A stretch of DNA of 64,000 bases from G963663495 sp963663495 (lineage in GTDB: Bacteria; Bacteroidota; Rhodothermia; Rhodothermales; Bin80). The DNA lies in the NCBI GenBank assembly GCA_963663495.1, contig OY760427.1, forward strand, positions 2,418,001-2,482,000. Direction: 5' to 3'. Position 1 is the stretch's first letter, and each line of letters begins with the position of its first letter. A model generated the notes under the pieces. It saw only the letters and a list, made by a program, of their open reading frames with translations. It was not told where the DNA came from and ran no database searches. Positions 57,032 to 64,000 of this stretch are shown here, in pieces. A program made the translations under genes and the position numbers.

Positions 57032-58564
57032 TTACTCCTCGGTTTCTCCTTCCGCTTCATCAGACTTGGTCTGTATCATAGCAACTGTCCGATTATTCTT
57101 CGCAAACGTATCGCGAGCGATCCTGATTAGGTCCTCATTGGTGACAGCTTCAATAGCATCAAGTCGGTGGAACAGGTTACGCCAATTCCCAGTGACCGAC
57201 TGATAATAGGCTAATTGCCCGGCGACAGCTGAATTAGAGCCTAGGCTTCGAATCAAGCCGGCGCGCGCCTGTGTCTTGGCGCGCTGCAGCTCCTCCTCGG
57301 TAACCCCATTTTCCTTTACTTCATCTACGATAGCATAAATCGCTTCCTCGAGGTCGGGTCCGGTAAAACCTTGTGTGGGGACTGCATAGAAGAGGTAGAG
57401 GTTCGGATACTTGCCACCCGGAAAATTATTGACGCCCGCCACCTGCAATGCCATCTCCTCTTCCTCGACTAGTTTGCGATAGAATCGGCTAGTCCTACCG
57501 GTAGATAAGATGGTGGAAAGCACACCGAAGGCCGGATCATCCGGATGCAATGCACTACCCTTGTGGTAGCCGACAATCAGGAATGGCTGGGACTGGTCTT
57601 CAAGCACTACCCTGCGCTCCGCAATCTGGGGCGGCTCAACGGTCTCTACCGGGTCCGGCTGCGGCCTTGCGGGTAGCCGCCCGAAGTATGTTTCCGCTAG
57701 CTGGCGTATCTCATCCGGATCTACACTCCCCGCAATTACAATCGTGAGGTTTCCGGCACCGTAGTATCGTTCAAAAAAATCCTGCGCCTCTTCGCGTGTG
57801 AAGGACTGTAAATCTGACATGTGCCCTATCACAGGTTCACCGTAGGGATGCGCCTTGAAGGACGCTGATACGAATTCTTCCAGCAGACGTCCGAACGGGC
57901 TGCTTTCGGTTCTCATTCTGCGTTCTTCCATGACCACATCACGCTCAACATAAAACTCGCGCAGCACAGGATTCAGGAATCGGTCCGACTCCAGAGAGAA
58001 CCATAGCTCTGTCTTGTTGGCTGGAAGACTGTAATAGTACATAGTCGCATCAGCGCTTGTTGATGCATTGAGACCAGTCCCGCCTGCGCGTTCAATCACC
58101 ATTTCAAACTCGCCGTTTTCCACAAGCGAGGCTGCTTCCTCCTTCGAATCCTCAAATGCTTGCGTTAACTCGGCTAACCGAGCTGAATCTGCTCGTATCC
58201 CCAGGTTCTGTTCTGCCTTCAAAGCGGCGTAGGCCTCGTCAATATTGTCCATCGCGGCTTGCTCAGCTGCCAAGTCCTTACTGCCAATCGTGGTGGTCCC
58301 TTTGAATGCCATGTGCTCGAACATGTGGGCAATCCCGGTTACCCCCTTCACTTCGTCGACTCCACCTACGTTTGCATAGGTGTAAAAGGACGCCACCGGG
58401 GCTTCATGGCGCTCTAGCACGATGAACTGCAAGCCGTTGCTTAGTGTAAACACCGTGATGTTTTCTTCAAACTGGGAAAGCATATCCTGCGCGAGCAATG
58501 GATACCCAACGACAAGGGTGGACATGCATGTCGCAAGCAGGCAGGTACGGATATGAATTTTCAT
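57032..58564 (-). CDS. M16-family zinc peptidase, catalytic subunit
   Basis: This 510-residue exported metallopeptidase carries the inverted zinc motif HMFEH in ITGIAHMFEHMAFKGT. A downstream conserved region ERDVVMEERRMRTES supplies the third ligand region. A signal peptide (ATCMSTLVVGYPLLAQ) supports ATG 58564 as the start, rather than the in-frame ATG at 58606. The second M16 lobe shows YAVPTQGFTGPDLEEAIYAIVDE and an arginine/tyrosine region typical of the family. The inactive paralogue begins 49 bases downstream, so the two are likely a heterodimer. An acidic tail (DEAEGETEE) ends the protein. Confidence 0.9.
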   Translation of the reverse strand: MKIHIRTCLLATCMSTLVVGYPLLAQDMLSQFEENITVFTLSNGLQFIVLERHEAPVASFYTYANVGGVDEVKGVTGIAHMFEHMAFKGTTTIGSKDLAAEQAAMDNIDEAYAALKAEQNLGIRADSARLAELTQAFEDSKEEAASLVENGEFEMVIERAGGTGLNASTSADATMYYYSLPANKTELWFSLESDRFLNPVLREFYVERDVVMEERRMRTESSPFGRLLEEFVSASFKAHPYGEPVIGHMSDLQSFTREEAQDFFERYYGAGNLTIVIAGSVDPDEIRQLAETYFGRLPARPQPDPVETVEPPQIAERRVVLEDQSQPFLIVGYHKGSALHPDDPAFGVLSTILSTGRTSRFYRKLVEEEEMALQVAGVNNFPGGKYPNLYLFYAVPTQGFTGPDLEEAIYAIVDEVKENGVTEEELQRAKTQARAGLIRSLGSNSAVAGQLAYYQSVTGNWRNLFHRLDAIEAVTNEDLIRIARDTFAKNNRTVAMIQTKSDEAEGETEE

Positions 58565-58743
58565 GGCATTAGCATAGAACATTATTCGGCGATGCAACGG
58601 CAACAATTGTTAATGGTTCAACGCCCGATATATCGGCACTACATAAAAGGAGTCAGGTACAGACAGCAACGTGAGAATGCCTTCATTTACGAAGAACGGG
58701 CTCCCATTGTGACGATTGACCAGCCGCCAAGCCACCTCTTTCC

Positions 58744-61068
58744 TCAGGCCTGACCCGGATACTTTACTCGGGTATGGTAAATGCCTGCAAGATGGGTAAA
58801 GAGGGAGGTCCGAATCAGACGTAATTCCTTGAACGTTAGCGGTGATTGTTCGAGCTGTCCATCCTCTACGCGCACGCTTATGGTGGCATCCAATAGCGAT
58901 TCCAATTGCTCCTGCGAGGGATTGTCCAAGCTTCTGCACGCTGCCTCCACTCCGTCAGTGAGCATCAGGATGCTGGCTTCTTTAGTGTCGGGAATGGGAC
59001 CGGAATAACGAAAAATCTGCTCATCTACCTCCTCGTTGGAGGCTGAGGCTGTCTGTGCGGCCTGCCTATAGAAGTACTCCGTACGCGAAGTTCCGTGATG
59101 CATTCCAATAAAGTTAAGGACTGCCTTGGGCAGTCCGGCTTGCTGCCCGATCTCCATGCCTGCCTCTACATGGCTGATAATGATTTTGGCACTTGTTTCG
59201 GGATCAAGCTCGCCATGAGGATTATGTCCAGAGGCCTGATTCTCAATGAAATACTGTGGATTGGCCATCTTGCCGATATCATGGTAGAGAGCTCCGACAC
59301 GTGTCAACAGCCCGTTTGCACCCACCGACTCGGCGGCCGCTTGGGCAAGGCTTGCGACCTGAAGAGAATGATTGAATGTGCCTGGTGCCTGCAGGGCAAG
59401 TTTCTTGAGGACTGGCCGGTTGGTGTCGGATAACTCCAGTAGCCGCAGGTCAGTGGTTATTCCAAAGAAATTCTCAAAAACCCAAAGTAGTGGATAGGCT
59501 AGGAGAACAAGGACAGCGGATACTCCGGCCATTGCCATGTGCTCCCACATCTGCTCAACGGCGCCCGGCAACATCAGCCAGGAAGCGACAATAGCTACTG
59601 CATATCCAACAAACGTGAAACCGGCGCTAATTACAATTTGCTGCCTGTTCCGTAAGTTACGGACACTGAATACGGCCAGCGTGCCGCCAAAAAGTGCAGC
59701 AATTGTATACTGAAGACTGAGGCTCAGAATAAGGCCCCCTATTATTGCAAGGGCAAGCGTACCAATCAAACCTATTCTAGAGTCAAAGATCACGGTAAGG
59801 AGGACGGAAGCCACTACCACTGGCACCGCGTACATATAGCCGGGGTCAGCGCGTACGGCCACCGCAAACAGGCCCACGATCCCGGCAAAAACGAGTGCCA
59901 GGAGCAGCAGCATGGCGTTGTCGTCAAAAATCTTTCTGCGCGCCATAAATAAGTACAGGAAGAAGATGACGAATGCCATGATGGCAAGCAAAGCCTGGCC
60001 AGTAATCATTTTCCACTGGAGATGCGGACCTTCGCGGCTATGCAATGCACGCTCCAAGGAGACGAGTGCACGTCGAATTTCTGGAGTCACCAGTTGTCCT
60101 TCGGCCACTATTTCGTCGCCCGCGGAAACCCTTCCCCGGGTTGGCGAGACATTACGACGCGCTTCTTGTTGGCGGCGTACCGTGGCACCATGATCGTACA
60201 TAAGTGAAGGCACGAAAATGGATTGTGCAAAACTTGTCGGTATCGCGCCGATTTCGGATCCAAAATCCTGCTCAACGCTCGTTTGAACGGCATCAAAAGC
60301 CTCGTTCAACCCGAACCGTCCCTCTTTGTGGACGGTGGAATACGTGCTGGCATCCATATCGCGGACTATGATATCCTCTGTATAGACGCTATCAAGGGGT
60401 ATGCTGAGAACGCCAATTGAGTTGAGTTCAGAGGCACGTTGAAACACGAGTTGAAAGATGTCCTCGTAAAGGGGAGCCCCACCGACAACTTCTCTGTTCG
60501 AGCCCGGAAAACCTGGAATACGAGAGATGTAGTCCTGCGCCAGTAAATCCCAACTACTGCCTGCCAGCCGGAGCCTGGAACGATCTCTTAGCTGCATGTA
60601 CCGCGCAGAATCAGCGTTGCCATTGATATCTGCCCCGGCTGGCACACTCATGGTGGCGTTAGCGTCGCTGCCTACAGCCTGCTGGCCTGCGAACTTCCAT
60701 CGCCGGTAGGCCTCAAATACTTCGTCCAGCTGGGTCAGCGAACTTACAAACTGATCGCGCATCTGGGGCTGAGCACTTGGTCCAGTCTGGAATACAGGCT
60801 CGGTTGTATAGCGGACCCGCTGTTGTTCAGCGTCCAGGGAATCCTGGTCCTTGAAAATTACAAAACTGAACGGAGCAATTAATGTCTCGTGCTGCCAGAC
60901 TTCTCCGGGTACGATCGTGGCTTCAAATACAGATTGGTGCACAAAGGCCAAAACGGTTACAGCGGTCAAGACGGAGAGGATGCCAGCTCTGAACAGGATG
61001 TTCCGTCTTTTCTCGCCGCGATCTCCGCGAAGCCTATGGATCCGTGGCGTTGGACTGGTGATGGCCAT
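58744..61068 (-). CDS. 7TM-HD family phosphohydrolase (PgpH/YqfF-like)
   Basis: This 774-residue membrane protein probably hydrolyses cyclic di-AMP. One N-terminal helix (about residues 28-45) is followed by a large extracytoplasmic 7TMR-HDED domain (about 50-345). Seven transmembrane helices (about 350-555) and a cytoplasmic HD domain complete it. The HD motifs are NHSLQVASLAQAAA, VGALYHDIGKM (metal-binding HD), IISHVEAGMEIG and MHHGTSRTEYFY, all present. This is the standard architecture of PgpH. It stands as a single gene; about 350 bases upstream (61069-61420) hold no other gene and should contain its promoter. Confidence 0.92.
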   Translation of the reverse strand: MAITSPTPRIHRLRGDRGEKRRNILFRAGILSVLTAVTVLAFVHQSVFEATIVPGEVWQHETLIAPFSFVIFKDQDSLDAEQQRVRYTTEPVFQTGPSAQPQMRDQFVSSLTQLDEVFEAYRRWKFAGQQAVGSDANATMSVPAGADINGNADSARYMQLRDRSRLRLAGSSWDLLAQDYISRIPGFPGSNREVVGGAPLYEDIFQLVFQRASELNSIGVLSIPLDSVYTEDIIVRDMDASTYSTVHKEGRFGLNEAFDAVQTSVEQDFGSEIGAIPTSFAQSIFVPSLMYDHGATVRRQQEARRNVSPTRGRVSAGDEIVAEGQLVTPEIRRALVSLERALHSREGPHLQWKMITGQALLAIMAFVIFFLYLFMARRKIFDDNAMLLLLALVFAGIVGLFAVAVRADPGYMYAVPVVVASVLLTVIFDSRIGLIGTLALAIIGGLILSLSLQYTIAALFGGTLAVFSVRNLRNRQQIVISAGFTFVGYAVAIVASWLMLPGAVEQMWEHMAMAGVSAVLVLLAYPLLWVFENFFGITTDLRLLELSDTNRPVLKKLALQAPGTFNHSLQVASLAQAAAESVGANGLLTRVGALYHDIGKMANPQYFIENQASGHNPHGELDPETSAKIIISHVEAGMEIGQQAGLPKAVLNFIGMHHGTSRTEYFYRQAAQTASASNEEVDEQIFRYSGPIPDTKEASILMLTDGVEAACRSLDNPSQEQLESLLDATISVRVEDGQLEQSPLTFKELRLIRTSLFTHLAGIYHTRVKYPGQA

Positions 61069-61420
61069 GTTACCGATACTTTATCCGTATTGAAGAAGAG
61101 TCGTCGTACAATGGGATTATACTGGCGAAAACGCGGGTGCTAACTGATTGTTATACGCGGCCATACAACGGTTCAGCACTGCTGGCAACGAGAGCATTGG
61201 CAGCAGTTTTCCCGGGTCCGCTCAGAGCACTACACATAGAATCGGCGGCCCTCTACTGCATGGTGTTCTATATGTATAGAGCATCGGCATTCGAAATCCT
61301 GTGCACCACAACTGGTTAGTCCGCCGCGAAGGGGATTCCTGATTACCCTGACTGTGACCGCAGCGTAATCGCCCCGCGACATCAAGCCCTTATCGCTGAA
61401 TTGTTTGATTCGCATAAGCA

Positions 61421-62965
61421 TCACTTATGGCGCAATCCCAGCAGCGACCCAATTCCTACGGTGATCCCGCTACCAATAAGAGTGTACCAGGGCCACGCTA
61501 TCGACCTCAATCCTTCCGCGGCAATTATTCCCTGCGATGGCCGGAATACAAATTGCCATCCGCTATCGGGGCTGTACCAAAGTCCGAAAATTATGAATAT
61601 CATAAGTCCAATTGAGAAAACAAAGGCAATGATGGCGTCCGTCTGCTGACACCTCTTAGATAAGATCCCTAGCAGAAAAGCTCCGAGCAAGCCGCCATAG
61701 GTAAACGATGCAATGGCAAGCCCGAGCTCTATAATCGGATTTCGGGTATCCTCGAACAGGCTGGCGAAGATGACGAAGGCGATGCCCCAGATCAGCGTGA
61801 ATCCACGTGAAACCACCAAGGCTTGAGCATCAGAAAGGCGGATTCTTCGCACACGTTGAATCAAGTCCATAACGGTGCTTGAAGCCAGTGCGTTTAGAGA
61901 GGATGATAGTGTGCTCATAGCGGCAGCAATGATGCCCGCGAGTAGAAGTCCGGCAAGACCTCGGGGCATTTCCTCCAATATGTACATAGGGAATATCTCA
62001 TCAGCGCGAGAAAGCCCCAAGTCTGCAGGTGAACTCCCATCGTAGAAGGCCCATAGCAACAGTCCGACCAACAAGAACAACCCAAACTGAACAGCTACTA
62101 CGAAACCACTGGTGATTAACGCCTTTTCGCCGTCCTTTGCGTTACGGCAGGTTAGCAAACGCTGAACAATTAGCTGATCGGACCCATGCGAGGCCATAGA
62201 AAAGACTGCGCCTCCAATCACTGCCGTGGCAAACACATATGGTTGAGTAATCCACTCTGATAGGGATTGCCCTATACCAAGATTCACAACTTGCGTCTTG
62301 CCTTGCGCAGCAGCCGATGACCAAAAGTCAGCATCCACGGATCCAAGCAGCAACATTATTGCCAATACACCTCCACTCAGGTACAGCAACATCTGCACGA
62401 CATCCATCCAAACCACAGCACGGATCCCCCCAATCAGCGTATAGGCGACGGTGATCAGTGCCAGCACCAGAATGATATCAAAATAGGACACGGGATTCCC
62501 GAACACCGCAATTCCAGCTGAATCTGCAATTACTTTGAGCGGAATAGCCGTGGCGAAAAGGCGGACGCCATCGGCGAGTAAGCGAGTGATAAGGAATGTT
62601 ACGGATGCAGTCGCACGCATCCCGTCTCCAAACCGGTCGCCCAGGAAGGCATACGCCGTGACGAGGTTACCCGAGAAGTAGCGAGGTAAGAATACGAGGC
62701 TGACGATAATGCGCCCCAGTATGTATCCAATGGTGATTTGCAGGAATGTCAAGCTGCCTCCATAGGCCACGGCAGGTACGCTTATCACGGTAAGCGTACT
62801 GGTTTCCGTGGCCACTACAGAAAAGCACACCGCCCACCAGGGCAGGTCCCTCCCACCCAGGAAATAGTCTGATGTGGACCGCTGGCGCCCACCCATCTTG
62901 ATGCCTAATGCGGCTACCCCGACGAGATAGACGGACAGAACAACGAAATCAAACGTGGTCAGCAT
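61421..62965 (-). CDS. sodium:solute symporter (SSS family)
   Basis: This 514-residue integral membrane protein is of the SSS/SGLT-like family, with about 13-14 predicted helices. Family features are YFLGGRDLPWWAVCFSVVATETSTLTV in the first helices, the conserved YTLIGGIRAVVWMDVVQMLLYL segment, and GLLLAGIIAAAMSTLSSSLNALASS, the sodium-binding region of helix 8. It should import a sugar or other organic solute with sodium. The gene lies about 90 bases downstream of a sugar-porter MFS gene on the same strand, so the pair may be co-expressed for related substrates, but the substrate is not determinable. Confidence 0.9.
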   Translation of the reverse strand: MLTTFDFVVLSVYLVGVAALGIKMGGRQRSTSDYFLGGRDLPWWAVCFSVVATETSTLTVISVPAVAYGGSLTFLQITIGYILGRIIVSLVFLPRYFSGNLVTAYAFLGDRFGDGMRATASVTFLITRLLADGVRLFATAIPLKVIADSAGIAVFGNPVSYFDIILVLALITVAYTLIGGIRAVVWMDVVQMLLYLSGGVLAIMLLLGSVDADFWSSAAAQGKTQVVNLGIGQSLSEWITQPYVFATAVIGGAVFSMASHGSDQLIVQRLLTCRNAKDGEKALITSGFVVAVQFGLFLLVGLLLWAFYDGSSPADLGLSRADEIFPMYILEEMPRGLAGLLLAGIIAAAMSTLSSSLNALASSTVMDLIQRVRRIRLSDAQALVVSRGFTLIWGIAFVIFASLFEDTRNPIIELGLAIASFTYGGLLGAFLLGILSKRCQQTDAIIAFVFSIGLMIFIIFGLWYSPDSGWQFVFRPSQGIIAAEGLRSIAWPWYTLIGSGITVGIGSLLGLRHK

Positions 62966-63058
62966 CTATATCTACGCGGGACCAACCGCACCGGAGCCAC
63001 ATCGTAGCGGCCGAGAGGAAATCGGTTCAACAAGTGCATCTGATGGCTTACTAGTGGG

Positions 63059-64000
63059 CTATTCAATGCCGAAACGCTTTTGCAATTCCTCCAATGGGAT
63101 GCCTTTTGTTTCAGGCATGACTTTCAAAACCCATATCAGCTGCCCGACCATGCACAGTGCATAGAAAGCGAAAATATGCGCACCTGAAATCTCTGCAATC
63201 ATAGGAAATGTCAGTGTGACCACTGCAGCCATAAACCAGTGAACAAAACTGCCAAGAGACTGCCCTCTAGCACGTACTGCATTGGGAAACACCTCTCCAA
63301 TAAATACCCATATTACAGCTCCTTGACCGAAGGCATGGGAGGCAATGAATACGATGAGACAGGCAAGTACTATTGGTCCTGTCGTGTTGGTATAGAACGC
63401 GATTGCTGTTGCGCTCAAGCTCACGATATACCCGATAGATCCGACAAACATTAGGCGCCGCCTCCCAAAATGATCTATGATCGCGATCGCCGCCATGGTT
63501 ACCAGGAGATTGGTGCCACCCACGATCACTGACTGCAGCAAGGCAGATGTTCTATCCGCACCTGCCATTTCAAAGATCTGTCGCGTATAGTATATCAGGG
63601 CGTTAATCCCTGAAAGTTGATTGAAGCCCGCAATAGCAACTGCCAGCAGGATGGGCTTCCAGTACTTCCTTTGGAAGAATCGTTCTCTAAGATTGCGGGC
63701 TGCATCGGCGAGGGAAAGTTCAATTGCAGCCACCTCCTTCTCCACGCTCTCGCCATCGTTTCCTACGGCAGCTAGAACCTCGCCGGCTTCTTGACTGCGC
63801 CCCTTGGCAACCAGCCACCGCGGACTTCGCGGATTCAGGGCTAGGAGTAAAGTGAACGCAATTGCGGGCAGGGTCTCCACGCCAAACATCCAACGCCACT
63901 CAAGTTGGCCGAGATCAAACTCGGAAATGACAAAATTGGACACATAGGCGAGGAGGATGCCCAGCACGATATTCAATTGTACCAAGGCGACAAGCCTGCC
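63059..64000 (-). CDS. MFS sugar porter, C-terminal part (cut by window end)
   Basis: This is the C-terminal 313 residues of a sugar transporter of the major facilitator superfamily; the N-terminal half lies beyond 64000. Helix 5 to 6 sequence (GRLVALVQLNIVLGILLAY and EWRWMFGVETLPA) is followed by the sugar-porter signature NPRSPRWLVAKGR. Helix 7 has the conserved FNQLSGINALIYYTRQIF. Then come IIDHFGRRRLM, WVFIGEVFPNAVRARGQSLGSF, and the terminal MPETKGIPLEELQKRFG. All are hallmarks of the XylE/GalP/GLUT class. The TTG at 63985 is not the true start. Confidence 0.93.
   Translation of the reverse strand, partial: GRLVALVQLNIVLGILLAYVSNFVISEFDLGQLEWRWMFGVETLPAIAFTLLLALNPRSPRWLVAKGRSQEAGEVLAAVGNDGESVEKEVAAIELSLADAARNLRERFFQRKYWKPILLAVAIAGFNQLSGINALIYYTRQIFEMAGADRTSALLQSVIVGGTNLLVTMAAIAIIDHFGRRRLMFVGSIGYIVSLSATAIAFYTNTTGPIVLACLIVFIASHAFGQGAVIWVFIGEVFPNAVRARGQSLGSFVHWFMAAVVTLTFPMIAEISGAHIFAFYALCMVGQLIWVLKVMPETKGIPLEELQKRFGIE

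Overview
The window looks like a stretch of chromosome from a Gram-negative, probably marine Bacteroidota or Rhodothermota-type bacterium. The main clue is a secreted FG-GAP protein ending in a type IX secretion (T9SS) sorting domain. Paired M16 peptidases, a PgpH-type HD hydrolase and ABC-2 permeases with a long periplasmic insert fit the same groups. This placement is inference; there is no rRNA, tRNA or housekeeping marker in the window to settle it.

Positions 1-42,250 form a mobile-element graveyard with scattered cargo. An IS1380-family element (copy A) is split by an IS1634-like element and itself truncates an AbiEii-type toxin gene. A two-gene ABC-ATPase/Toprim-like cassette follows, a candidate defence system. 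Next come a decayed IS1182-like transposase, IS1380 copy B with a nonsense codon, and a GH18 lipoprotein. Two tandem paralogous Calx-beta autotransporter-like genes (11.2-18.2 kb and 20.6-24.9 kb) are interleaved with IS66 elements; the first is broken by IS1380 copy C, whose 5-bp target duplication shows the insertion exactly. Beyond them are a tnpB pseudogene frameshifted at its first catalytic aspartate, a tyrosine recombinase, an ABC-2 exporter operon, and a DruA-like fragment that runs into a nested pair of group II introns. Truncated IS66, IS1634 and IS4 elements follow, then an orphan sugar-ABC ATPase, a LacI regulator and purC.

The most unusual structure is at 32,372-34,995. A group II intron encoding a reverse transcriptase/maturase is interrupted in its 5' domain by a second, related intron that has lost its RT. 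Both have a recognisable domain V, which gives a twintron layout. The flanking sequences do not belong to one gene: the 5' side is DruA-like and the 3' side is IS66, so recombination has fused them.

Positions 42,259-64,000 are more ordinary chromosome. On the minus strand lie two large secreted FG-GAP proteins, one combining FG-GAP repeats, plant-type leucine-rich repeats and a zinc metalloprotease. After them come moaD/moaE, a LolC/E-type permease, a P5C dehydrogenase next to a dihydrodipicolinate-reductase-like enzyme, an M16 peptidase pair, a 7TM-HD phosphodiesterase, a sodium/solute symporter and a sugar-porter MFS protein cut by the window end. The apparent theme is a surface-active heterotroph with secreted adhesins, a chitinase-like enzyme and sugar uptake, whose genome has been heavily rearranged by transposons and retroelements.
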